Source: Chitinimonas prasina
GTDB lineage: Bacteria; Pseudomonadota; Gammaproteobacteria; Burkholderiales; Chitinimonadaceae
Assembly (NCBI RefSeq): GCF_030160395.1
Contig: NZ_BSOG01000001.1
Span: 1,082,117-1,146,116, forward strand
Reading direction: 5' to 3'
Length of the DNA stretch: 64,000 nucleotides
Within the stretch, counting starts at the first letter, position 1. Each line of letters begins with the position of its first letter. The position numbers and the translations under genes are program-made. Below, one piece after another: positions 52,789-62,080 of the stretch. A model generated the notes under the pieces. It searched no databases, was not told the DNA's origin, and saw nothing but the letters and a program-made list of their open reading frames with translations.

Positions 52789-54642
52789 ATGACACAGAAC
52801 AAGCGCGTGGGTGCGACACGGATTGCCCTGCTCGCCCTCGCGGTAGCCGGTGCGCTGCATGGCGAGGCCGCCACCCGTATCGACCTGGGCCAGAATGTAC
52901 AACGCGATGGCGCACTGGCTTCGGCCGACCTGCGAGCCACCCATCACAGCGTGACTACCGCCGACGGCGGTCGCAAGATCAAGTATCAGCAGTACTACCA
53001 AGGCGTACGGGTATGGGGCGAAGCCGCTCCCGTGGCCCACTTTGCCAAGCAGGGCAATGGCCTGGTCTCCAGCACGCCGACATTCAGCACTGGCGTAGTG
53101 GTGGACGGCATCGCCGCCGACCTGCCGTCGGCCCAGCCGCGCATGAGCAAGAACGATATCCAGAAACTGGTGCGCATACTGGCTACCCGCCAGGGCCTGA
53201 TGGCCAACCGCGCTGAACTGGAGCAGGCCGAACTGCTGGTGCGCCTGGATGAAAAGAACCGCGCCCAACTGGTCTACATCGCCTCGCTGCATATTCCTGG
53301 CGATGAGCCCACCAGCCCCACCTTCATGCTGGATGCCAACACCGGCGCCGTACTGATGAGTTGGGACAGCCTGGCCCACCGCGACGCGCACGGCCCTGGC
53401 GGTAATGAGAAGGTCGGCAAGTACATGTATGGCAAGGACTTCAAGGCCCTGGACATCACCCAGGACTGCCGCTTCGATAGCGAGAATGTCACCACCATCG
53501 ACCTGAAGAACGGCACGGCCAGCATCACTGCGCCCTACCAGATGGCCAGCTGCCCCGCCACCGGCACCCCGGTGAACGACTACCGCACCATCAACGGCGC
53601 CTACTCGCCGGTCAATGATGGCCATTACTTCGGTAACGTCATCTTCAATATGTACCGGGACTGGTACAACACCCGCCCGCTGACCCAGAAGCTGAAGGTG
53701 CGCGTGCACTACGGCAATGGCTATGAGAACGCCTTCTGGAACGGCGACAGCATGACCTTCGGCGATGGCGCTACCCGCTTCCATCCGCTGGTGTCGCTGG
53801 GCGTGATGGCCCACGAAGTGAGCCATGGCGTGACCACCCAGAGTTCGGGCCTGATCTACCGTGGCATGTCGGGCGGCATGAACGAAGCCTTCTCCGATAT
53901 CGCTGCCATGGTGGCCGAGCAGTACATGTACGGCAAGCCAACCTGGCTAATCGGCGGCGAGATCGTCAAGGGCGGCGCTGACAAGGCTCTGCGCTACATG
54001 GCCGAGCCGGAAAAGGATGGCAAGTCCATCGGCCACGCCAGCAAGTTCACCGACAAGCTCAACGTGCACTACAGCAGCGGTGTCTATAACAAGGCCTTCT
54101 ACACCCTGGCCAACACCAGCGGCTGGGATGCCCGCAAGGCATTCGACATTTTCCTGGGTGCCAACCGCCTGTACTGGAAGGCCAACAGCACCTTCAACGA
54201 AGGCGCTTGCGGTGTGATTCAGGCTGCGCGTGACAAGGCCTACAACACGGCCGACGTGATTGCCGCCTTCGACAAAGTCGGCGTGCGCTGCGATGGCACC
54301 ACCCCGCCCGAACCGCCCACTGGTGGCAGCCCCATTGCACTGAAGAGCGGTACGGCCGTCACCGGTATCAGCATCAACGCTGCCGGCAAGCAGGTCTACA
54401 CCATCGAAGTGCCGGCCAACGCCCGCTTCCTGGCCGTGCGTGCTGGTAGTGGCAGCGGCAATGCCAACCTCTACGCCAAGTTCGGCAGCGAACCCAGCAA
54501 GAGCAGCAGCGATGCCAAGTCCGAAGGTAGCGCCAATGCCGAAGCCCTGGTGATACCGCAGCCCAAGGCCGGTCGTTACTACGTGTTGCTGGATGCCCCT
54601 GCCGCCGTTGCTGGCGCCTCGGTCATCGCCATCGCCCGTTGA
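52789..54642 (+). CDS. Secreted M4 (thermolysin-like) metallopeptidase, copy 1
   Basis: 617 aa. Signal peptide, then an FTP/PepSY propeptide (IKYQQYYQGVRVWGEAAPV, ~64-82), then the M4 catalytic domain with VMAHEVSHGVTTQ (~340-352) and SGGMNEAFSDIAAMV (~361-375), which together give HExxH plus the distal Glu. A Pro/Gly linker leads to a PPC-type C-terminal domain (~520-617). It belongs with pseudolysin/vibriolysin-type enzymes; likely exported through type II secretion. First gene of a five-gene protease array. Confidence 0.95.
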   Translation: MTQNKRVGATRIALLALAVAGALHGEAATRIDLGQNVQRDGALASADLRATHHSVTTADGGRKIKYQQYYQGVRVWGEAAPVAHFAKQGNGLVSSTPTFSTGVVVDGIAADLPSAQPRMSKNDIQKLVRILATRQGLMANRAELEQAELLVRLDEKNRAQLVYIASLHIPGDEPTSPTFMLDANTGAVLMSWDSLAHRDAHGPGGNEKVGKYMYGKDFKALDITQDCRFDSENVTTIDLKNGTASITAPYQMASCPATGTPVNDYRTINGAYSPVNDGHYFGNVIFNMYRDWYNTRPLTQKLKVRVHYGNGYENAFWNGDSMTFGDGATRFHPLVSLGVMAHEVSHGVTTQSSGLIYRGMSGGMNEAFSDIAAMVAEQYMYGKPTWLIGGEIVKGGADKALRYMAEPEKDGKSIGHASKFTDKLNVHYSSGVYNKAFYTLANTSGWDARKAFDIFLGANRLYWKANSTFNEGACGVIQAARDKAYNTADVIAAFDKVGVRCDGTTPPEPPTGGSPIALKSGTAVTGISINAAGKQVYTIEVPANARFLAVRAGSGSGNANLYAKFGSEPSKSSSDAKSEGSANAEALVIPQPKAGRYYVLLDAPAAVAGASVIAIAR

Positions 54643-54676
54643 TGCCGTCAAGAACCCCTAACCGGACTAGCCCAAC

Positions 54677-56554
54677 ATGAAAGCTCCCTACTCCATCCTG
54701 GCCGCCTCGGTAGCCGCAGCCCTGCTCAGCACCGGCGCATTCGCCGCCGCTGGCGACAATCCCGAACTGGAACTGCCGCGCCGCGTGCAGACCGCCACTG
54801 CCACCATCCAGGGCACCAATACCCAGATGACCTACACGGTCGTCAACGGCATGGCACTGCTGGGTGACATTGCCCTGGGCCGCCACGAAGACATCCAGCG
54901 CACCGGCATTCCGCCGCTGTTCGTGGGTGACTGGACCAAGCCGGTGTCGTCGCAACGCGGCGCCACTGCCCAGGACAACCACTTCAAGAGCGCCACCCGC
55001 TGGCCCAACAACACCCTGTACTACACCTTCGACCCGGTGCTGACGCAGAAGAAGCGCGACGTCATCATTGCCGGCATGAAGCTGATCACCGACAAGACTG
55101 CCATCAAGTTTGTCGAGCGTACCAACCAGCCCAACTACGCCAAGTTCACCTCGTCGGGTGGCTGCTGGGCCTATGCCGGCATGAAGGGCGGCGAACAGCC
55201 GATCTCCATCGGTGATGGCTGCGAGAAGGCCGGCGTGGTAGCCCATGAAATCATCCACACCCTGGGTTGGATGCATGAGCATATGCGCCCGGACCGCGAC
55301 AACTACGTGACCGTGTTCGAAGAGAATATCTCCGATACCCTCAAGAGCCAGTTCACCAAGCTGCGCGCTGACCAGGTCGACTCAACCGGCAGCTACGATA
55401 TCGACTCGGTGATGCACTACCCCACCTGGGCCTTCAGCAAGAACCAGAAGCCCACCATCCTGCCCAAGGACAGCAGCGTCGACCCCAAGCGCCTGGGTCA
55501 GCGTAACGACCTCAGCCCTGGCGATGTGGCCTCGCTGAAGCAGTTCTACCCTGGCGATAGCGGCACAGTGGATCTGAAGATCGCCCTGTCGGCCCTGGAA
55601 CTGCAACTGGACCAGGACAAGAGCGGTTCGCTGACGCTGGACGTAGCTGGTAGCGAAGCCGAGCTCAAGGGCCTGAAGCTGGAAGCCACCTCGGACAACA
55701 GCTCGGTAATCACCAGCAGTGGTGTGGTGTTCGGCGCCGGGATGGGCAACCAGCGCACCCTGCGCATCACCCCAGTGGCCAAGGCCTACGGTGTGGCCAA
55801 CGTGACCGTGCGGGCCATTACCGCCAGCGGCAAGGAGGCCAAGGCCACCTTCAAGCTGACCGTGGTGAAGGATCCGAACGGCGGCGGCGGCAACGGTGGT
55901 GGTAATGGTGGCGGCAACGGCACCGAGAAGCCGTATGACAAGGCCGGTAAGTACCGTGGTGGTGATCGTGTCAGCTTCGAAGGCAAGGTTTACGAGCTGA
56001 CTGTAATCGTCAAGGGCCAGAAGGTCACCAACTACTACATCTTCGGTTCGATGTGCCTGCCCGCCAGCTGCTCGGCCGAGAAGCAAGGCAACTACGGTGG
56101 CCTGACCTTCTACTGGTCGGTGGTCGGTGACAGCGGTGGCGGCGGTGGTCAGCCCAAGCCTGTTTGCGACACCGTGCTCGATACCCAGCGCAGCTACCAG
56201 ATTGCCACGGCCGGCCAGCGTAAAGCACTGGTTGCCATGGCCGATGTGGCCGGCGCACCTGCCATCCTGTGGCAGGACGGCGGTGCCCAACGCTGGCAGC
56301 TGCAACGCAATGGCGAAGGCTTCTACAGCCTGGTCAGCCCCGCCGCCAAGCTGGCGCTGGAAGCCACCGGTACCGAACTGGTAGTCGCCAATGCTTCGGC
56401 CAATGCCAGCCAGCAGTTCTGCCCCAAGGCCAGCGGTTCGGCCTACCAGCTGGTATCGCGCCAAAGCGGCCGTGGTATCGGTGTCGCTAGCGAGGCCGAT
56501 GGCGCCGCTGTCACACCGGCAGCTGCATCCAACTGGCTGCTGACCGCACAGTAA
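54677..56554 (+). CDS. Secreted astacin-type (M12A) metallopeptidase, copy 1
   Basis: 625 aa with a signal peptide ending STGAFA. The astacin zinc motif HEIIHTLGWMHEHMRPDRD (~190-208) and Met-turn SVMHYP are intact. Next come a beta-sandwich domain (~295-395), a Gly-rich linker, a CBM5/12-like module (YDKAGKYRGGDRVSFEGKVY, ~416) and a ricin-like C-terminal module (~495-625). Its domain order matches the second astacin at 62081. It begins 34 bases after the M4 gene, so the two are probably co-transcribed. Confidence 0.93.
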   Translation: MKAPYSILAASVAAALLSTGAFAAAGDNPELELPRRVQTATATIQGTNTQMTYTVVNGMALLGDIALGRHEDIQRTGIPPLFVGDWTKPVSSQRGATAQDNHFKSATRWPNNTLYYTFDPVLTQKKRDVIIAGMKLITDKTAIKFVERTNQPNYAKFTSSGGCWAYAGMKGGEQPISIGDGCEKAGVVAHEIIHTLGWMHEHMRPDRDNYVTVFEENISDTLKSQFTKLRADQVDSTGSYDIDSVMHYPTWAFSKNQKPTILPKDSSVDPKRLGQRNDLSPGDVASLKQFYPGDSGTVDLKIALSALELQLDQDKSGSLTLDVAGSEAELKGLKLEATSDNSSVITSSGVVFGAGMGNQRTLRITPVAKAYGVANVTVRAITASGKEAKATFKLTVVKDPNGGGGNGGGNGGGNGTEKPYDKAGKYRGGDRVSFEGKVYELTVIVKGQKVTNYYIFGSMCLPASCSAEKQGNYGGLTFYWSVVGDSGGGGGQPKPVCDTVLDTQRSYQIATAGQRKALVAMADVAGAPAILWQDGGAQRWQLQRNGEGFYSLVSPAAKLALEATGTELVVANASANASQQFCPKASGSAYQLVSRQSGRGIGVASEADGAAVTPAAASNWLLTAQ

Positions 56555-56562
56555 AGCGGTCT

Positions 56563-56615
56563 GGACCCGCCCCGTTCCCGGTTCGTCCTCCTCTGCGAAC
56601 CCCCTGGGCGGGTCC
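56563..56615 (+). terminator. Terminator after astacin copy 1
   Basis: GGACCCGCCC and GGGCGGGTCC pair around a 33-base loop and are followed by a pyrimidine-rich stretch with six Ts. Confidence 0.65.
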
Positions 56616-56647
56616 TTCTCTCCCCTTTTTTCTCCTCATGCATCCTT

Positions 56648-56672
56648 GGGCCACATCTGTGGCCCTTTTTTT
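56648..56672 (+). terminator. Second terminator with T-run
   Basis: GGGCCACA-TC-TGTGGCCC followed by seven Ts is a textbook intrinsic terminator about 95 bases after the astacin stop. Confidence 0.9.
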
Positions 56673-57185
56673 ATGTCCGGACAGCAGGCAGGGGACAAGC
56701 AGACGAAAAAGTGGGAGAGAGGCGGCGGCGGGCAACAGCGCTGCCCTGCAGCAGGCCAATGCCGGCGCGGCGAACATCAGTGTGAATAATATACAACGGA
56801 GCCGGACGGCTGGATGGGGAGCAGGCTGCAAGCCTCGTCAATGCTGGCTTTGCAGCTTGTCTATAACCCTGATCGGGTAAACGGAACTTGCAAAACAACG
56901 CGACCGTTCGTCCCAAAATATGACAATGTCATTGACATGATCTTGGCGATACGTGAGTATAACCTCACGTCATAACAATGCGCGAGCTATTCGCGCCTCG
57001 AAATCCCGTTTGCATACATGAATTTGCAGACAAACAGGGTCCGGATGCCTGCCCGGACCATGCCGTGGGTAACGAGATCTGCAATCCCAGGGAGCAGGCA
57101 CAAAAGACGCCATGAGTACGACGCGATAAAGACGTCGGCCGGGGACGTCTTCCCAAACATGTATACAAAGGATGCAATAGAGAAA
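56673..57185. other. Intergenic region before the collagenase gene
   Basis: 513 bases with the dyad cluster described at 56862. An in-frame N-terminal extension of the collagenase reaches back to 57018 but would precede the signal peptide, so the start at 57186 is preferred. No other gene is seen. Confidence 0.5.
56862..56996. promoter_or_regulatory. Cluster of dyads upstream of the collagenase gene
   Basis: Four dyad elements lie in 135 bases: TATAACCC...GGGTAAACG (56862-56883), TGACAATGTCA (56921-56931), ACGTGAG-TATAAC-CTCACGT (56951-56970) and GCGCGA-GCTAT-TCGCGC (56980-56996). The third spans a TATAAC that could be a -10. This suggests several regulators acting on the collagenase promoter. 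Confidence 0.5.
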
Positions 57186-60023
57186 ATGGCTTTCAAACAC
57201 GCCAAGCCTGCGCTCGCCCTGGTGGCCGCCGCAGTCAGCAGTTGCTTTATCACCGCCAACGCCGCCAGCTTGCTGGCACCCGCCCACAGCAATATGCCGG
57301 TGGAACCGCAAGAAGCGGTTGTCGGCACGGCCACCCGTACCGACCCCAGCCCGACCAGCGATCCACGCATGATGGAACGCCGTCCGCTGCTGAAGTCCAT
57401 GATGGCCGACGCCAACTGCAATGATTCGGCCTTCGGTACCGCCCAGGGTGCCACCCTGGTGAGCCTGATCAAGTCGTCCACCACCAATTGCGTGAACGGC
57501 CTGTTCAGCCTGACTGGCAGCAATGCCCGCAATACCTTCAACGAAGCCAAGATCATCACAGCACTGGAAGAACTGGGCCGCCTGGGCGCACGTTACGATG
57601 GCAGCAATAAGGACAGCATCCATCAGGTTGTGCTGTTCCTGCGCGCCGGCTACTACGTGCAGTACTACCACGAGAAGGATGTGGGCGCTTACGGCCCGGC
57701 CGTCAAAGCAGCCCAGCAGAAGGCACTGGATGCCTTCTTCGGCAACAAGGCCATCTACACGGTCTCGCCCGACAACGGCAAGATCCTGGGCGAAGCCATC
57801 ATCTTCATCGACAGCGCGGAAGAAAACGCCCGCTACATGCCGCTGATGAAGCAGATGCTCAATAGCTTTGGCGATGCCCAGTTGAAGGACAATTCGGTCC
57901 GCAACGCCTACAACAGCATCTTCAACGTGTATTTCCGTGGCCACCAGAATGCCGACTTCCAGGCCCTGGTAAAGGCTGACGGCAGCTACGCCACCGTCCT
58001 GCACGACTTCTACCGTCGCCAGTTCAAGCTGCGCGGTACCGGTTCCGAGTTCATGCTGGCGAACGCCGCCCGCGAGCTGGCCCGTTTCCTCAAGTATCCC
58101 GAGCGCAAGGCTGAAGTACAGCCCCTGCTGCGCGGCATGATCACCGACAACCCCATCAAGGGCGCCGGCTCCAGCATCTGGGCGGCAGCCGTGGATGGCG
58201 CAACCTATTACGACGGCAGCAACTGCAGCTACTACGGCACCTGTAACTACAAGGAAGACCTGAAGGCTGCCATCCTGCCGATTACCCACAAGTGCGGCCC
58301 CACCGTGACCATTCGCGCCCAGGAGATGAGCGCCGAGCAGCTGGCAAACTCCTGTGAAGTGCTGTCCAAGGAAGAGAAGCTGTTCCACTACGGCACCTTC
58401 GGCAACACCGACCCGCTGGCCAGCCCGCCGGTGGCGAACGACAACAACACCAGCCTCGAAGTGGTGGTGTTCGACGACTACAACAACTACAACACCTACG
58501 CTGGCACGCTGTTCGGCATCAGCACCGACAACGGTGGCATGTATCTGGAAGGCAACCCGTCCAAGCCTGGCAACCAGGCTCGCTTCATCGCCCATGAAGC
58601 CTCGTGGAAGCGCCCGACCTTTGAAGTGTGGAACCTGCAGCACGAATACATCCACTACCTCGATGCCCGCTACAACCTGGAAGGCGACTTCGGCAAATCC
58701 AACAAGTACGAAACCACTTGGTGGGGTGAGGGCGTTGCCGAGTATCTGTCCTATCAGAACAACTACAGCGCAGCGATAGACGAAGGTCGCAAGAACACCT
58801 ACAAGCTGAGCACCATCTTCAAGAACAACTACAGCATGGCCGATTACAGCAATCGCGCCTATCGCTGGGGCTACCTGGCCGTGCGCTTCATGTACGAGCG
58901 CCAGCGGGCTGATCTGGAGAGCCTGCTGAGCAACACCCGCAGCGGCGACTACGCCAGCTACACCACCAAGCTGGCCAGCATGGGCACCCGTCACGACGCC
59001 GAGTTCGCCCAGTGGCTGGCCACGGTCGGCACCGGCGGTGAATTTGTCGGTGGCAAGCCCTTTGGCCCCAGCGGCAGCAATACTGCCCCGCAGCTGAATG
59101 GCCTGCGCGATGTCAGCAGCAATGTCGGCCAAGCCATCCCGGCCCTGAGCTTTATCGTGGCCGACAAGGAAACCGCTGCCGGTGAACTAAAGGTCACCGC
59201 CGTCGCCAGCGACAGCAACCTGATTCCCGCCAGCGGCCTGATCCTGGGCGGCAGCAATGGCCAGCGCACGCTGACCATCAACCCGGCAGCCGGCAAGAGT
59301 GGCGAGGCCACCGTGACGGTGACCGTGTCGGACGGCAAGCTCAGCAGCCAGAGCAGCTTCAAGGTCAAGATCGCGGCCGTGGCAGGCAACACCGCACCTC
59401 AGCTGAGTGGCCTTGCCAATGTCAGCACCAAGCTGGGCCAGGCCATACCCGCCATGCGCTTCAGCGTGGCCGACAAGGAAACCGCTGCCAGCCAGCTCAA
59501 GGTCACGGCCGTCGCCAGCGATAGCAGCCTGATCCCCGCCAGCGGCCTGATCCTGGGCGGCAGCGATGGCCAGCGCACTCTGAGCATCATCCCGGCAGCC
59601 GGCAAGACGGGCGAAAGCACTGTCACCGTGACGGTCTCGGATGGCGCCCTGAGCAGCCAGTCCAGCTTTAAGGTCAAGCTGTCGGCCGATGGTTCCACCT
59701 GCCCGGTCGAGCGCAAGGATTCGCTCAACGACGGCTGCGTGCGCACCAATATCGGCAGCAACTACTCGGCCTGGTACTGGATATACGTGCCGCAAGGCAC
59801 CACCAGGCTGACCCTGACCACCAGCGGTGGCGAGGGTAATGCCGACATGTTTGTGAAGAGCCGCAACTGGCCGTCGCCGACTGACCACGACGGCCAGTCC
59901 AGCAACCCCGGCAACAACGAGCAGGTGGTGATAGAGAACCCGCAAGGGCGCACCTACTACCACATCCAGTTGCAAGCCAAGCAGAGCTTCAAGGGGCTTT
60001 CCCTCAGCGCCAAGCTGAACTAA
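57186..60023 (+). CDS. Secreted M9 collagenase
   Basis: 945 aa from the ATG at 57186, giving a signal peptide (HAKPALALVAAAVSSCFI). The M9 N-terminal activator region runs to ~350. The catalytic domain has the zinc motif LQHEYIHYLDARYNLEGDF (~482-500) with the distal Glu in WWGEGVAEYLSY (~513-524). Two tandem ~100-residue cadherin/Big-like repeats follow (TAPQLNGLRDVSSNVGQAIP and TAPQLSGLANVSTKLGQAIP), and then a PPC domain at the C-terminus. It should degrade collagen or gelatin. Confidence 0.93.
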   Translation: MAFKHAKPALALVAAAVSSCFITANAASLLAPAHSNMPVEPQEAVVGTATRTDPSPTSDPRMMERRPLLKSMMADANCNDSAFGTAQGATLVSLIKSSTTNCVNGLFSLTGSNARNTFNEAKIITALEELGRLGARYDGSNKDSIHQVVLFLRAGYYVQYYHEKDVGAYGPAVKAAQQKALDAFFGNKAIYTVSPDNGKILGEAIIFIDSAEENARYMPLMKQMLNSFGDAQLKDNSVRNAYNSIFNVYFRGHQNADFQALVKADGSYATVLHDFYRRQFKLRGTGSEFMLANAARELARFLKYPERKAEVQPLLRGMITDNPIKGAGSSIWAAAVDGATYYDGSNCSYYGTCNYKEDLKAAILPITHKCGPTVTIRAQEMSAEQLANSCEVLSKEEKLFHYGTFGNTDPLASPPVANDNNTSLEVVVFDDYNNYNTYAGTLFGISTDNGGMYLEGNPSKPGNQARFIAHEASWKRPTFEVWNLQHEYIHYLDARYNLEGDFGKSNKYETTWWGEGVAEYLSYQNNYSAAIDEGRKNTYKLSTIFKNNYSMADYSNRAYRWGYLAVRFMYERQRADLESLLSNTRSGDYASYTTKLASMGTRHDAEFAQWLATVGTGGEFVGGKPFGPSGSNTAPQLNGLRDVSSNVGQAIPALSFIVADKETAAGELKVTAVASDSNLIPASGLILGGSNGQRTLTINPAAGKSGEATVTVTVSDGKLSSQSSFKVKIAAVAGNTAPQLSGLANVSTKLGQAIPAMRFSVADKETAASQLKVTAVASDSSLIPASGLILGGSDGQRTLSIIPAAGKTGESTVTVTVSDGALSSQSSFKVKLSADGSTCPVERKDSLNDGCVRTNIGSNYSAWYWIYVPQGTTRLTLTTSGGEGNADMFVKSRNWPSPTDHDGQSSNPGNNEQVVIENPQGRTYYHIQLQAKQSFKGLSLSAKLN

Positions 60024-60211
60024 GCCCAGGCGGGCGCGGCCCTGACGGGGCGTGCCCGCTGTTGTACAGCGCGACTATCCAGCGCATCGGATGTTCGCCT
60101 GACGGTGCGTCTGCCAGGGCTTGCCCTCGCAGCGCATCGTCCTCCCTGGCAAGGAGCCAGGACAGCCCAGCCATACCTGACTGGAACGCATAAACAACAA
60201 AGGCAAAATGC

Positions 60212-62053
60212 ATGATGAAGAGAAGAGTGCCAGGCGCAAGCCGGCAAGCAATGTTGACGATGGCCATCGTGGCTGCCCTGGGTAGCCAGGCCGCCACCCG
60301 TATCGAACTGGGTCAGGGCGTACAATTCGAGGGTGCCCTGAGCGCCGCCGAACTGCGCCCCACCAGCACCGAGATGACCACCGCAGATGGCAGCATCAAG
60401 CGCAAGTACCAGCAGTTCCACCAAGGTGTGCGCATCTGGGGTGAAGCAGCACCGGTCGCCCAGTTCAGCGTCGGTCAGGATGGCAAGCAGTCGGATGCCC
60501 CAGCCTTCAATGACGGCACCCTGATCAGCGGCCTGGCTGCCGATCTGCCCAATACCAAGCCGGTGTTGTCGGAGGCGCAAGTAGCCTTCCTGACGCGCCA
60601 GCTGGCCCGTCGCCAAGGCCATGTGCTGAGCGCGGTCGAGCTGGAAAAGTCGGAACTGGTGGTGCGCCTGGATGAAAAGTCCCGCGCCCAACTGGTCTAC
60701 CTGACCTCCTTGCATATCCCGGGCGAAAAGCCTGCCAGCCCGAGCTTCATGATCGACGCCAACACCGGCGCGGTACTGATGAGCTGGGATGGCCTGGCCC
60801 ACCGCGATGCGCACGGCCCCGGCGGCAACCCCAAGATGGGTCAGTACTACTATGGCAAGGAATACAAGGCCATGGAGATCACCAACGACTGCAGCTACGA
60901 CAACGCCAACGTGGCTACCTATGACATGGGTAACCGCACCGCCGAAGTACGCAGCCCCTACAAGCTGGCCAACTGCCCGGCCACCGGCATTCCGGTCAAC
61001 ACCCAGCGCGTCGCCAACGGCGCCTACTCGCCCCTGAACGACGGCCACTTCTTTGGCGGCGTGGTGTTCAACATGTTCCGCGACTGGTACGGCATCCGTC
61101 CCCTCAAGGACAAGCTCATCGTCCGCGTGCATTACGGCACCAACTACCAGAACGCCTTCTGGGACGGCCAGCGCATGACCTTTGGCGATGGCGGCAGCAG
61201 CCTCTATCCGCTGGTGTCACTGGGCGTGATGGCGCACGAAGTGAGTCACGGCGTGACCGAGCAGAATTCCGGTCTGGTGTATGCCCGCCAATCGGGTGGC
61301 ATGAACGAAGCCTTCTCCGACATGTCGGCCCAGGCTGCCGAGTTCTACCACATGGGCAAGGCCTCCATGCTGATCGGCGCCGAGATCTACAAGCGCCAAG
61401 GCCAGGCCATGCGCTACATGCTGAACCCTGAGCAGGATGGTGCTTCCATCGGCCACGCCAGCAAGTACAACGACAATATGGACGTGCACCACTCCAGCGG
61501 CGTGTACAACAAGGCTTACGCCTTGCTGGCCACCACCAGCGGCTGGGATGCGCGCAAGGCGTTCGACGTGTTCCTGGGCGCCAACCGCCTGTACTGGAAG
61601 GCCAACAGCACTTTCAACGAAGGCGCTTGTGGCGTGATCTCGGCGACCCGCGACAAGGGTTACAACATCAACGACGTGATCTCGGCCTTCGACAAGGTTG
61701 GCGTGCGTTGCGCCAGCGTGCCGCCGCAGCCGGGTAACACCGCCACTGCGATCGCCAACGGCGCCACCGTCAGCAACCTGCAGGCTAATGCCGCCGGCCA
61801 GCTGATGTACGTGGTGGATGTGCCCGCCAATGCCACCTTCCTGACCGTGCGTCTGGGCAATGGCAGCGGCAACGCCAACCTCTACGTCAAGCAGGGTGCC
61901 CTGGCTTCGACCAGCAGTTTCGACGCGTCCTCGACCGGCGCCAGCAATGCCGAAACCGTACTGATCAAGTCGCCCCGTGCCGGCAAGGCCTATCTGCTGA
62001 TCGACGCCAAGGCCGCCGTGTCTGGCCTGTCGCTCTACGCCTACGCCCGTTGA
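60212..62053 (+). CDS. Secreted M4 (thermolysin-like) metallopeptidase, copy 2
   Basis: 613 aa with AAAGG eight bases before the ATG. Same architecture as the copy at 52789: propeptide (KYQQFHQGVRIWGEAAPVAQ), VMAHEVSHGVTEQ (~337-349), SGGMNEAFSDMSAQA and a PPC C-terminal domain (~515-613). The two proteins are close paralogues; the catalytic cores and the end of the catalytic domain (ANRLYWKANSTFNEGACGVI) match almost exactly, and the N-terminal and C-terminal parts differ more. Next gene starts 27 bases on. Confidence 0.95.
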   Translation: MMKRRVPGASRQAMLTMAIVAALGSQAATRIELGQGVQFEGALSAAELRPTSTEMTTADGSIKRKYQQFHQGVRIWGEAAPVAQFSVGQDGKQSDAPAFNDGTLISGLAADLPNTKPVLSEAQVAFLTRQLARRQGHVLSAVELEKSELVVRLDEKSRAQLVYLTSLHIPGEKPASPSFMIDANTGAVLMSWDGLAHRDAHGPGGNPKMGQYYYGKEYKAMEITNDCSYDNANVATYDMGNRTAEVRSPYKLANCPATGIPVNTQRVANGAYSPLNDGHFFGGVVFNMFRDWYGIRPLKDKLIVRVHYGTNYQNAFWDGQRMTFGDGGSSLYPLVSLGVMAHEVSHGVTEQNSGLVYARQSGGMNEAFSDMSAQAAEFYHMGKASMLIGAEIYKRQGQAMRYMLNPEQDGASIGHASKYNDNMDVHHSSGVYNKAYALLATTSGWDARKAFDVFLGANRLYWKANSTFNEGACGVISATRDKGYNINDVISAFDKVGVRCASVPPQPGNTATAIANGATVSNLQANAAGQLMYVVDVPANATFLTVRLGNGSGNANLYVKQGALASTSSFDASSTGASNAETVLIKSPRAGKAYLLIDAKAAVSGLSLYAYAR

Positions 62054-62080
62054 TATCGCGCCGTATCCAAGGAATAACAG

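Noticed and set aside
52786-53826. 346-codon minus-strand frame
   Set aside because: Antisense shadow of M4 copy 1.
55877-55925. GGC-rich tandem repeat in astacin copy 1
   Set aside because: It encodes a Gly/Asn linker between protein domains, so it is not a separate DNA repeat element.
55382-56464. 360-codon minus-strand frame
   Set aside because: Antisense shadow of astacin copy 1, composed of repetitive Gly/Ala/Val.
56970-59132. 720-codon open frame on the minus strand
   Set aside because: Antisense to the collagenase gene, which has clear signal peptide and zinc motifs; the antisense product has none.
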